This document shows positions 1 through 8,131 of a DNA stretch of 64,000 nt, piece after piece. The notes beneath the pieces are model-generated. The model made no database searches, was not told the origin of the DNA, and saw only the letters and a list, made by a program, of their open reading frames with translations. The position numbers and the translations under genes were made by a program. Position 1 is the stretch's first letter; every line of letters begins with the position of its first letter. The DNA is from Streptomyces eurocidicus. Its GTDB lineage: Bacteria; Actinomycetota; Actinomycetes; Streptomycetales; Streptomycetaceae. The stretch covers positions 455,526-519,525 of the forward strand of contig NZ_LGUI01000009.1 of the NCBI RefSeq assembly GCF_002891295.1. Reading direction: 5' to 3'.

Positions 1-447
1 GGCGGCCGGGCGGACGAGCGGCGGGCCCGGCGCCGGGTGGAGCGGGCGGTGCTGGCCGCCCGTGGCGAGGTGGCGGCGGCGCGGGACTTCGTCAGCACCC
101 ACCGGGGCGCCGTCGGCTGCCGCGCCCGCACCCGGCTCGCCGAGGCGGAGCGGCATCTGACCCGGGCCCGCGGTCTGCCGGCCGACGAGGGCCGGGAGAT
201 CCTGTCGGCGACCGGCCACGCCGACTCCCTGGCCCGCCAGGCCCGCGCGCTGGCCGAGCACGACGTCACCGACTATCTGACCGGAGGCGGCGCGGGGCGG
301 CCCGCCCCGTACGACCCCGAGGCGTCCCGGCCCGCCCGCGCCCTGGGCGGCGCGCTGCTGGGCGGGGTCATCATCGCGGGCCTGCTGCCGGCGACCTTCG
401 GGGGCGGGGCGACGCGGGGGCGGCTGGCGGACGGTGCGGAGGGCTGA
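1..447 (+). CDS. TPM-domain protein, C-terminal fragment
   Basis: The reading frame is open to the left edge, so only the C-terminal end of a longer gene is present. The part seen has a helical segment with a RGAVGCRARTRLAEAERHL stretch, a second helix rich in Ala/Gln/Leu, and a Gly/Ala-rich hydrophobic tail (GGALLGGVIIAG). From memory, this is how secreted or membrane-anchored TPM (YgcG-like) proteins of Streptomyces end. The catalytic or membrane role cannot be judged because the TPM domain lies outside the window. An internal GTG at position 37 is not a likely start because the frame is open upstream. Confidence 0.6.
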   Translation, partial: GGRADERRARRRVERAVLAARGEVAAARDFVSTHRGAVGCRARTRLAEAERHLTRARGLPADEGREILSATGHADSLARQARALAEHDVTDYLTGGGAGRPAPYDPEASRPARALGGALLGGVIIAGLLPATFGGGATRGRLADGAEG

Positions 448-679
448 CGAGCCGCCCGCCCCCGTACGCGGGACGGCCGGCGAGGGCGGCTCCGCGACAC
501 TCCCGGTACGGGCGCCCGTACGGGCTCCGCGCGCCGTCCGCGCACGGTGGATCAGTCACTCAGAGTGGTGACGCGGTGTATCGCGCCGTGCACCGCGCGC
601 GCATAATTGCAGAAGTGTCACAGGGAGTCGCCGCCCGCATGTGCGTCCAGCATCCCGATCACACGTCCCTGAACTGCAA

Positions 680-725
680 TTCACTACATCTAGTGAAACT
701 CTGGCCAGACGTTGCGCAGCGCAAC
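680..725 (+). promoter_or_regulatory. Two palindromes upstream of the gntR-type gene
   Basis: TTCACT-N6-AGTGAA (680-697) and GTTGCGC-A-GCGCAAC (711-725) are both perfect inverted repeats in the last 95 bases before the GTG start of the GntR regulator. GntR/UTRA proteins commonly repress their own genes, so these are candidate operators; that is inference. The rest of the 448-772 gap shows no gene, only GC-rich hairpin-prone sequence. Confidence 0.45.
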
Positions 726-772
726 CCTGGGTTGCCAAGCTGTTGCGGACTGTCAACCCCTTGGGAGTGGAC

Positions 773-1525
773 GTGGCCTTCGGTGACCAGCCCGCATACC
801 TTCGAGTCGCCGGTGATCTTCGACAGAAGATCGTCGCAGGCGAGCTGCCGCCGCACACCCGGCTCCCCTCCCAGGCCCGCATCCGCGAGCAGTACGGCGT
901 CTCCGACACCGTCGCCCTGGAGGCCCGCAAGGTCCTGATGGCCGAGGGGCTGGTCGAGGGGCGGTCCGGCTCCGGCACCTATGTGCGGGAGCAGCCCGTC
1001 CCCCGCGCCCTGGCCCGCACGGGCTATCGCACGGCCGGGGAGTCCACCCCCTTCCGCCAGGAGCAGGCCGACAGCCGGGTGAAGGGCACCTGGGAGTCCC
1101 GCAGCCAGCAGGTGGCGGTCGACACCGCCCTGGCCCGCCGGCTGCGGATCGCCACGGGCGACCGCGCCATGCGGACGGACTATCTCTTCCGGGCCGGCGG
1201 CGAGCCGGTGATGCTCTCGACGTCCTGGGAGCCCCTGGCCGTCACGGGACGGACGCCCGTGATGCTCCCCGAGGAGGGCCCGCTGGCCGGGCGCGGCGTC
1301 GTCGAGCGGATGGCCGCCATCGATCTGATCGTGGACAACGTCGCGGAGGAGGTCAGCGCCCGCCCCGGCCTCGCCGAGGAGGTCCTGCCCCTCGGCGGCG
1401 TCCCCGGTCACTACGTGGTGGTGGTCTCCCGGACGTATTTCGCCGGCGGCTGCCCGGTGGAGACGGCGGACATCGTCGTGCTCGCCGAGCGGTACCGCAT
1501 CGCGTACCACCTTCCGGTGAAGTGA
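773..1525 (+). CDS. GntR-family transcriptional regulator with UTRA domain
   Basis: A DNA-binding regulator of the HutC-like GntR subfamily, about 250 residues. An N-terminal winged helix (residues ~5-75) has the signature LPSQARIREQYGVSDTVALE and GLVEGRSGSGTYV. The UTRA ligand-binding domain (~100-245) contains a PVMLSTSWEPL segment and ends in YRIAYHLPVK. The GTG at 773 was chosen because GGGAG lies 5 bases upstream and the encoded start (AFGDQPAYLRVAGDL) is where this family usually begins; the frame is open further upstream but reads unlike a protein. Palindromes upstream suggest autoregulation. The ligand and target genes are unknown; the permease downstream on the same strand is a possible target, but 314 bases separate them. 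Confidence 0.88.
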   Translation: MAFGDQPAYLRVAGDLRQKIVAGELPPHTRLPSQARIREQYGVSDTVALEARKVLMAEGLVEGRSGSGTYVREQPVPRALARTGYRTAGESTPFRQEQADSRVKGTWESRSQQVAVDTALARRLRIATGDRAMRTDYLFRAGGEPVMLSTSWEPLAVTGRTPVMLPEEGPLAGRGVVERMAAIDLIVDNVAEEVSARPGLAEEVLPLGGVPGHYVVVVSRTYFAGGCPVETADIVVLAERYRIAYHLPVK

Positions 1526-1600
1526 CGCCCGCCGCCCTCCGGTGCGGCGACCCCTCCACCGCCCTCCGAGGGGGGGACCGGCTACCACCTTCCGGTGAAG
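1505..1600 (+). repeat. 18-bp duplication of the gntR 3' end
   Basis: TACCACCTTCCGGTGAAG occurs at 1505-1522, as the last sense codons of the GntR gene, and again exactly at 1583-1600 in the downstream gap. Both copies are followed shortly by TGACGCC. The 1526-1839 gap otherwise holds no gene I can support. Confidence 0.75.
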
Positions 1601-1839
1601 CCGGTGTGACGCCGTCGTGAACCGGCCATGACGCACTACCCGCCGCTTCGTACCAGCGGGTAGGAACTGCGCGCTATGTCCCGCTCTGCCCCGATAAGGC
1701 AGGGCGGGTCTTTGTGTTGCAAACCTCACATACGGCCAGGTCAGAGCCTTTTCGCGGAATGTGGGCGTCCAAATCACTCATACGATGGCGCGGTTTGTGT
1801 CCTGCCGTGAGGGAGAAGAAAGAAAAGGAGATCCGGGGC

Positions 1840-3501
1840 TTGAGTACCGAACAGGGTTCTAACTCCAACTACCGCCGGACGCTCGGAACGACGGCTCTGA
1901 CCGCCGTCGGTCTCGGGTCGATCATCGGCTCCGGCTGGCTTTTCGGTGCCGAGCGCGCCGCCGCGCTGGCCGGCCCTGCCGCCATCCTCGCCTGGGTCAT
2001 CGGCGCCGTCGTGGCGCTGACCATCGCCCTCACCTACACCGAGCTCGGCTCGATGTTCCCCAAGGCCGGCGGCATGGTGCGGTACGGCCAGTTCTCGCAC
2101 GGCTCGCTGGCGGGCTACATGGCCGCCTGGGCCAACTGGATCGCGATCGTCTCCGTGATCCCCGGTGAGGCGACCGCGTCGATCCAGTACATGAGCTCGT
2201 GGGACTTCTCCTGGGCCGAGCACCTGTACAACGGCAAGGAGCTGACCGGTTCCGGTCTCGCCCTCGCCAGCGTGCTGGTGGTCTTCTACTTCTTCCTGAA
2301 CTGGTTCGCGATCACCCTGTTCGCCAAGACGAACAACGCGATCACCGTGTTCAAGGTCGTGGTGCCGGTGCTGACGGCGGGCGCGCTGATGTTCGCCCAC
2401 TTCGACACCAGCAACATCACCGACCACGGCGGCTTCGCGCCGAACGGCTGGAGCGCGGTCTTCAGCGCGGTCGCGGTCGCGGGCATCGTCTGGGCCTTCA
2501 ACGGCTTCCAGTCGCCGCTGAACATGGCCGCCGAGGCCCGTAACCCCGGCAAGTCGCTGCCGAAGGCGGTCATCGGCTCCATCCTGATCGCCCTGGTGAT
2601 CTACATCGCCCTGCAGGTCGCCTTCCTGATGGCCGTCCCGGCCCAGGATCTGACCGCGAGCGGTGGCTGGAACGCGCTGGGCTACAAGTCCCCGCTCGCC
2701 GACCTCTCCATCGCCTGGGGCCTGAACTGGCTCGCGCTGCTGCTCTACGCGGACGCCTTCGTCTCCCCGTCGGGCACCGGCATGATCTACGCGGCCACCA
2801 CCTCGCGCATGATCCACGGCGTCCAGGAGAACGGTCACCTGCCGAAGATCTTCGGCAAGGTCGACCCCAAGACCGGTGTGCCGAAGCCGGCCCTGCTGCT
2901 CAACCTGGGGATCTCCTTCATCTTCCTGGCCGTCTTCCGCGGCTGGGGCTCGATCGCCGAGATCGTCGGTGTCGCCACCGTCATCTCGTACATCACCGGC
3001 CCCGTCGCCGTGATGTCCCTGCGTCGTATCGCCCCCGGCATGAAGCGCCCGGTGAAGCTCAAGGCCATGCCGGTGATCGCGCCCATCGCGATGATCTTCG
3101 GCTCGCTGGTCATGTACTGGGCCCGCTGGCCGCTGACCGGCAAGGTCATCTTCATCATGGCCATCGGCCTGCCGATCTGGGCCTGGTACGAGCTGCGCAA
3201 GCCGTGGGCCGAGCTGAAGCCGCACCTCAAGGCCGGCGCCTGGATGGTCACCTACCTGCTCGTCATGGCCTTCGTGTCCTGGGCCGGCGGCGAGGAGTTC
3301 GGCGGCAAGGGCTACCTGGCCCCCGGCTGGGACATCGTGGTCGTCGCCCTGATCGCCGTCGCCTTCTACTTCTGGGGCGTGAAGAGCGCCTGGCGCAACC
3401 CGACGCTCGTCCAGGTCGAGAAGGAGATGACCGAGCTCGCCGAGGCCGAGGCCGAGGGCGGGGCGGACGAGTCCTCCGAGCCCTCGCTGACGAAGTCGTG
3501 A
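1840..3501 (+). CDS. APC-superfamily amino-acid permease (aspartate-proton symporter-like)
   Basis: A 553-residue integral membrane transporter of the amino acid-polyamine-organocation superfamily. The first helix carries the family signature GLGSIIGSGWLFG; further motifs are EARNPGKSLPKAV after helix 6 and SPSGTGMIYAATTSRM in the second half. About 12 hydrophobic segments are followed by an acidic, Ala/Glu-rich cytoplasmic tail of about 40 residues. The TTG at 1840 (STEQGSNSNYRRTLG) is preferred because AAAAGGAG sits 9 bases upstream; the frame stays open upstream but reads unlike a protein. The length and the long soluble tail resemble YveA/AspT-type symporters, so acidic amino acids are a possible substrate (inference). 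A strong hairpin follows the gene. Confidence 0.87.
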   Translation: MSTEQGSNSNYRRTLGTTALTAVGLGSIIGSGWLFGAERAAALAGPAAILAWVIGAVVALTIALTYTELGSMFPKAGGMVRYGQFSHGSLAGYMAAWANWIAIVSVIPGEATASIQYMSSWDFSWAEHLYNGKELTGSGLALASVLVVFYFFLNWFAITLFAKTNNAITVFKVVVPVLTAGALMFAHFDTSNITDHGGFAPNGWSAVFSAVAVAGIVWAFNGFQSPLNMAAEARNPGKSLPKAVIGSILIALVIYIALQVAFLMAVPAQDLTASGGWNALGYKSPLADLSIAWGLNWLALLLYADAFVSPSGTGMIYAATTSRMIHGVQENGHLPKIFGKVDPKTGVPKPALLLNLGISFIFLAVFRGWGSIAEIVGVATVISYITGPVAVMSLRRIAPGMKRPVKLKAMPVIAPIAMIFGSLVMYWARWPLTGKVIFIMAIGLPIWAWYELRKPWAELKPHLKAGAWMVTYLLVMAFVSWAGGEEFGGKGYLAPGWDIVVVALIAVAFYFWGVKSAWRNPTLVQVEKEMTELAEAEAEGGADESSEPSLTKS

Positions 3502-3522
3502 CAGCCTGACCGGCTCCCTCTA

Positions 3523-3575
3523 GCACGAAGGGGCGGTCCAGGGTCCGTAACGGGCCCCGGACCGCCCCTTCGTGC
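3523..3575 (+). terminator. Perfect 17-bp stem terminator after the permease
   Basis: GCACGAAGGGGCGGTCC at 3523-3539 pairs perfectly with 3559-3575 across a 19-base loop, starting 21 bases after the permease stop codon. There is no long U tract, as usual in Streptomyces. Confidence 0.85.
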
Positions 3576-3736
3576 GTCCCAGGACCACCCTGATGGCCGA
3601 ATGCGTACCTCTTCGTGAAAAACCGTATCCGCTGCGTAAAGGTCGGGCGTACGCTCGGGCATATGCGGACTGCGGTTTCTCGGGGAGACGCCGAAAGGTG
3701 TGCGCCGGTGCGCGCACCGGCGGAAAGGCAGGGGCG

Positions 3737-3916
3737 ATGACGGACAGCGGACCGATCCTGCCCTGGCTGGTGATCCGCGAGGACGAAAGCGGCAACCGCT
3801 ACCGCGTCGGGCGTTACGCCACGAAGACCGAGGCCGACCAGGTGGCCGAGCGGCTGGACGCCCGCGCCCGCAGCGGGCTCTACATAGTCGAGCGGGTCGG
3901 CCGGGCCCTCTCCTGA
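3737..3916 (+). CDS. SPOR-domain mini-protein
   Basis: A 59-residue protein consisting of little more than one SPOR-like fold: LPWLVIREDESGNRYRVGRY, then ATKTEADQVAERLDARA, then LYIVERVGR. It has no signal peptide or membrane segment, so it is probably cytoplasmic, unlike the SPOR proteins that bind denuded septal peptidoglycan. The ATG at 3737 has a GGCAGGGG ribosome site just upstream, and this length is typical for the Streptomyces family from memory. The true role is unknown. Confidence 0.8.
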   Translation: MTDSGPILPWLVIREDESGNRYRVGRYATKTEADQVAERLDARARSGLYIVERVGRALS

Positions 3917-3994
3917 GGGCGCCCGCCGAGCCCCGCTCCGCCCGCGCCCCCTCCCCCGGCCGCCGGGCCCGCCGACCGCCTAGGCTTGCGCCTC

Positions 3995-4411
3995 ATGACG
4001 ACGGTGCGTGTGGTGGTGGGCGGGGCGGTCTTCGATCAGGGTCGGCTGCTGGCGGCGCGGCGCAGCGCCCCGCCCGAGCTGGCCGGCCGCTGGGAGCTGC
4101 CCGGCGGCAAGCTGGAGGCGGGCGAGAGCGCCGAGCAGGCCCTGGTGCGGGAGCTCCGCGAGGAGCTCGGCGTCGAGGTCGAGCCCCTGGAGCGGATCGC
4201 GGGCGAATGGCCGCTGCGCCCTCCGTACGTGCTCCAGGTCTGGACGGCCCGGCTGGTCGACGGCGAGGCACGGCCGCTCCAGGACCACGACGAGCTGCGC
4301 TGGCTCACCCCCGACCGCGTCGACGAGGTCGACTGGCTCGACCAGGACCGCCCGGCGGTGGCGGCGGCCGCACGACTGCTGGCGGGGACGGACGCACGGG
4401 CGGGCTCGTAG
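3995..4411 (+). CDS. Nudix hydrolase, MutT-like (8-oxo-)dGTP diphosphatase
   Basis: A 138-residue Nudix protein. The full Nudix box is present at about residues 40-62: GGKLEAGESAEQALVRELRE followed by ELGV, giving the GX5EX7REUXEEXGU pattern with the metal-binding glutamates intact. The N-terminal strand VRVVVGGAVF and the motif RRSAPPELAGRWELPGG resemble MutT and CTP pyrophosphohydrolases that clean oxidised nucleotides from the pool. A TAGGCT -10-like hexamer lies at 3981-3986, so transcription probably starts at or next to the ATG (leaderless mRNA); no ribosome site is visible. Confidence 0.87.
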   Translation: MTTVRVVVGGAVFDQGRLLAARRSAPPELAGRWELPGGKLEAGESAEQALVRELREELGVEVEPLERIAGEWPLRPPYVLQVWTARLVDGEARPLQDHDELRWLTPDRVDEVDWLDQDRPAVAAAARLLAGTDARAGS

Positions 4412-4867
4412 GGGCGGGCGGGGCCGTGGGGCCGGGGCACGGCTGGGCTCGCAGGGTCCGGCGCGGACAGGCCCGTAGACACGGGGGGGCACAGGCAGAC
4501 CCGTAAGCCCGGGGGCACAGGCAGACCCGTAAGCCCGGGACGCGGGCAAGCCCGTAGGCCCGGGTCCCGCGCCGGGCTCGCAGGGTCCCGGCGCGGGAAA
4601 ACCCCGTAGGCCCCGGGGCCGACAGGCCCCTTTCGTACCCCGTTCCCCCGGCAGCCCTCACCCTCCGGACGAGCCGGATTCCCCGGCCCGTCACCCACCC
4701 CGCGTACCCCCCGCGTGCGCAGGCGGGTTACGCCATCCGTGTCACAGCCGACGGCCCCGGACCGGCGAAGAAGATAGTCAGCCCGCCATATCGGGTATGT
4801 GCTGATTATTCTCCCCGTACCCGGTCATTCCCGGGCGGGGCCGCAGCGGGTCTGGGAAGTGATCGGC
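4412..4867 (+). other. 456-bp intergenic region with imperfect repeats
   Basis: No convincing gene. The segment GGGGGCACAGGCAGACCCG followed by TAAGCCCG occurs twice in tandem (about 4483-4511 and 4511-4538), and a GGCTCGCAGGGTCC motif occurs near 4446 and 4574 in a further imperfect repeat. The right end (4740-4867) should hold the promoter of the HATPase gene, but no clear hexamers stand out. Confidence 0.6.
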
Positions 4868-5278
4868 GTGAGCGAGAGCGCGAGGGCCCTGGCGTCGACG
4901 CCCGGCTTCGCCGAGTGGAGCTTCCCCGCCGAGCCCGGCGCCGTACGGGCCGCGCGCGCCCTGGTGCGCGACACCCTGGAGGAGTGGGGCCTCGGCTCGG
5001 TCACGGATGTGACGGTGCTGCTGGTCAGCGAGCTGGTCACCAACTCCCTGCGGTACGCGAGCGGGCCGATCGGCGTCCGGATGTACTCCCACGCCGGGCC
5101 CACGCTGCTCGTCGAGGTGTCCGATCCGCTGCCCGATCCGCCCACCGAGCGCGTCGCCCACCCCGACGACGAGGGCGGCCGCGGCCTGCAATTGGTGGCA
5201 TGCGCTTCGCGACGCTGGGGAACCCGCAGGGGAAACACCGGCAAAACAGTGTGGTTCGAGCTCAGCCTGCCCGGTTAG
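4868..5278 (+). CDS. Stand-alone HATPase-domain protein (RsbW-like anti-sigma/regulatory kinase)
   Basis: A 136-residue protein made of a single GHKL ATP-binding domain. It has the N box (LLVSELVTNSLRY, residues ~56-68), a G1-like segment (LLVEVSDPLPDPP) and the G2/G3 region DDEGGRGLQLVACASRRWG, ending GNTGKTVWFELSLPG. Such proteins act as serine kinases and anti-sigma factors in partner-switching circuits controlled by PP2C phosphatases. The GTG at 4868 was chosen because GGGAAG lies 9 bases upstream; GTG 4859 is an alternative. The next gene encodes a phosphatase with a similar HATPase domain at its C-terminus, so the two may work in the same circuit (inference). Confidence 0.85.
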   Translation: MSESARALASTPGFAEWSFPAEPGAVRAARALVRDTLEEWGLGSVTDVTVLLVSELVTNSLRYASGPIGVRMYSHAGPTLLVEVSDPLPDPPTERVAHPDDEGGRGLQLVACASRRWGTRRGNTGKTVWFELSLPG

Positions 5279-5409
5279 GAACCCGGTGAGGATACATAGC
5301 GGGTTGAGACCGTGCTGTGATCGTGAAGTCCGTGTTCCGAAGGGCCCCTGTGCTGGATACTCGGCCTTCTGATGCCGGTGCGAGCACATGAGCCGGAGGG
5401 GACGGGCAC

Positions 5410-7998
5410 GTGAGCGAAAAGCCAGCGGGTACGGCGGACAGCACGCCGGAGGCACTCCACGCCGATGCGATGTGGCAGAACAGTCCGCCCGGATCCCTCT
5501 ACGACTACATTCGCGTGGCCTCCTTCGCCCTGGGTCCCGACGGGCGGATCGAGCAGTGGAGCGAGCGCGCGGCCGAGCTGTTCGGCATAGCGGCACGGCA
5601 GGCCCTCGGGAAGGACCCCGCCGAGCTCTTCGCCGGTCCGGAACCCGGGCGCCCGCTCGCCTCCTTCCCGGGCGAGGGCGGCCTGGACGGCCGCGAGTGG
5701 ACCGGCATCGTCCCGTACCAGCGGGGCGGCCGGCGGGCGGGCCCGCACGACGACCCCCGGCAGTCCGGCCTCGCCGAGATCTATGTGATGCCCACCGAGA
5801 CCGGCCGCGGGGAGCGTGCCGCGCTCTGCATCGCCGTCGACGTCCGGGCGCTGCGCGGCATAGAGACCGACATCGCGGCGTCCGAAGCCGTTTTCGGCCA
5901 ATCTCCCCTGGGTTTCTTCTTCTTCGGTACGGATCTCACCCTGTTGCGTGTCAACGAGAGCTTCGCCCAGACCTTCGGCCGCCCGGCCGCCTGGCACCGC
6001 GGCCGCACCCCGCACGACTTCCTGCCGCGCGGCGAGGCCGAGCGGCTGACGGCCGCGCTGCGCCAGGTCCTCGCCACCGGGAAGCCGGTGTCGGACATTC
6101 AGCTCGTCGGGCCCGTGCCCGGCCAGAGCGAGCGCCGGCGCTGGTCGGTCTCGCTGTACCGGCTGCACAGCGGCAGCGGACGGCCGATCGGCGTGGCCGC
6201 GCTCGCCACCGACGTCACCGGCCGCCGCCGCGCCGAGCGGGAGGCCGCGGGCGTGCGCCGCAATCTGGCACTGCTCAACGAGGCGGGCGCGCGGATCGGC
6301 AACAGCCTGGACCTGGAGACCACGGCGCGGGAACTGCTGGCCGTCGCCGTGCCGCAGTTCTGCGACCTGGCCTCCGTCGACCTCTACCAGGGCCTGCTGG
6401 CCGGCGACGAGGCGCCGCCCGGCCTCGCGGACGGCAGCGGGGAGCTGCGCCGCGTCGCGTACGCCAGCGCGGTCTCGGGGGCGCCGGTCGACGGCGGAGA
6501 CAAGCCCATCCAGGTGGGCGAGGTGCACCGCTATCCCTTCCACTCGCCGTGCGCCGGGGCGCTGCGGACCGCGCAGGCGCAGGTGGTGCCGCGCCGGGAG
6601 CGCGAGGAGGGGCCGGAGCTGGGCGCGGTGGTGCAGTCCACGCTCGCCGTGCCGATGGTCGCCCGGGACGTGGTGGTGGGGCTGGCCCAGTTCTCCCGTA
6701 CGAAGGGCAGCGAGCCCTTCGGCGAGCGGGACACCGCCCTGGCCGTGGAGCTGGCGGCGCGCGCGGCGGTCTGCATCGACAACGCCCGGCTCTACCGCAG
6801 AGAGCACGAGCGGGCGCTGATCCTCCAGCGCAGCCTGCTGCCGCCGGGCGACCCCGAGGCCGCCGGGCTCGACATCGCCTGCCGCTATCTGCCGGCCAAC
6901 GCGGCGACCGAGGTGGGCGGCGACTGGTTCGACGTGATCGAGCTGCCGGGCCACCGGACGGCCCTGGTCGTCGGCGATGTGATGGGCCGTGGGCTGCGGG
7001 CCGCCGTGGCGATGGGCGAGCTGCGCACGGCGGTCCGCACCCTGGCCATGCTGGACCTGGAGCCGGCGGAGGTGCTCTCCGCGCTCGACGAGATCGCCCA
7101 CGGCCTCGGCCGGCCGGGCGGCAAGCAGTCCGCGTCGCGCGGGGCGCGCGGCGGGGTGCGGGCGGCGGACCTCTCCGAGGTCTATCTGGCGACGTGCGTC
7201 TACGCCGTCTACGACCCGGTCACCCGGCGCTGCACGGTCGCCAACGCCGGGCACCTGCCGCCCGTCCTGGTCGAGGCGGGCCGGCCCGCGACGCTGCTGG
7301 ACGTACCGCCGGGGATGCCGCTGGGCGTCGGGGGCGAGCCGTTCGAGGAGACGGAGATCGATCTGCCGGACGGCGCGCTCCTCGCGCTCTACACCGACGG
7401 TCTGGTGGAGTCCCGCGACCATCCGCTGGACGAGGGCCTGCACGCCTTCCGGGAGGCCCTGACGGACCCGGCGCGGCCGCTGGAGGAGGTCTGCGACCAC
7501 GTCCTGGGCGCGCTGGACACCCACCACGGCGAGGACGACATCGCGCTGCTCATGGCCCGGCTGCGCGGCCTGCCGGAGGACCGGGTCGGCGACTGGACGC
7601 TGCCGCCCGAGCCCCGCTCGGTCGCCCGGGCCCGGGAGATGGCCCGCGACCAGCTGCTGGCATGGGGCCTGGAGGACCTGGTGGACACCACGGAGCTGCT
7701 GGTCAGCGAGCTGGTCACCAATGCCCTGCGGTACGGCGAGGGGGAGATCCGGCTCCGGCTGCTGCTGGACCGGACGCTGGTGTGCGAGGTCTGGGACGGC
7801 GGTCTCGTCCAGCCGCGCCGCCGCCGGGCCCGGGACACGGACGAGGGCGGCCGGGGGCTCCAGCTCGTCGGCCTGCTCAGCGCCGCGTGGGGCAGCAGGC
7901 GCACCCCGCACGGCAAGACCGTCTGGTTCGAACTGGCCCTGCCGGACGCGGACTCCCCCGCTCCGGACGCGGTGGAGGCACTGCTGAGCCTTTACTGA
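5410..7998 (+). CDS. SpoIIE-type PP2C phosphatase with PAS, PAS, GAF and HATPase domains
   Basis: An 862-residue cytoplasmic multidomain signalling protein. Order by approximate residues: PAS (31-145, ASFALGPDGRIEQWSERAAELFG), PAS (158-280, GFFFFGTDLTLLRVNESFAQ), GAF (287-460), PP2C/SpoIIE (467-720) and HATPase (733-850). The phosphatase metal motifs are intact: GGDWFDV, VVGDVMGRG, LYTDGLVESR and GEDDIALL. The kinase part has LLVSELVTNALRYG and DEGGRGLQLVGLL. Such proteins dephosphorylate anti-anti-sigma factors, and the fused HATPase may phosphorylate them, so sensing and both opposing activities sit on one chain. GTG 5410 follows a GGAGGGG ribosome site. The signal sensed is unknown. Confidence 0.93.
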   Translation: MSEKPAGTADSTPEALHADAMWQNSPPGSLYDYIRVASFALGPDGRIEQWSERAAELFGIAARQALGKDPAELFAGPEPGRPLASFPGEGGLDGREWTGIVPYQRGGRRAGPHDDPRQSGLAEIYVMPTETGRGERAALCIAVDVRALRGIETDIAASEAVFGQSPLGFFFFGTDLTLLRVNESFAQTFGRPAAWHRGRTPHDFLPRGEAERLTAALRQVLATGKPVSDIQLVGPVPGQSERRRWSVSLYRLHSGSGRPIGVAALATDVTGRRRAEREAAGVRRNLALLNEAGARIGNSLDLETTARELLAVAVPQFCDLASVDLYQGLLAGDEAPPGLADGSGELRRVAYASAVSGAPVDGGDKPIQVGEVHRYPFHSPCAGALRTAQAQVVPRREREEGPELGAVVQSTLAVPMVARDVVVGLAQFSRTKGSEPFGERDTALAVELAARAAVCIDNARLYRREHERALILQRSLLPPGDPEAAGLDIACRYLPANAATEVGGDWFDVIELPGHRTALVVGDVMGRGLRAAVAMGELRTAVRTLAMLDLEPAEVLSALDEIAHGLGRPGGKQSASRGARGGVRAADLSEVYLATCVYAVYDPVTRRCTVANAGHLPPVLVEAGRPATLLDVPPGMPLGVGGEPFEETEIDLPDGALLALYTDGLVESRDHPLDEGLHAFREALTDPARPLEEVCDHVLGALDTHHGEDDIALLMARLRGLPEDRVGDWTLPPEPRSVARAREMARDQLLAWGLEDLVDTTELLVSELVTNALRYGEGEIRLRLLLDRTLVCEVWDGGLVQPRRRRARDTDEGGRGLQLVGLLSAAWGSRRTPHGKTVWFELALPDADSPAPDAVEALLSLY

Positions 7999-8131
7999 TC
8001 CTGTACCGAGTCCCTTTCCGGCCGGGGTGGCCGGGCGCACTGGATCTTGTTATCGTCGCGACGACCGGAGGGTTGGATATTCAAATCCACTACAGCCGGT
8101 AGCGGCCTCCGGCCGACGAAGGGGGAAGCGC

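Noticed and set aside
5275..8040. A 921-codon minus-strand open frame
   Set aside because: Antisense shadow of the PAS-GAF-PP2C phosphatase, with no recognisable motif.
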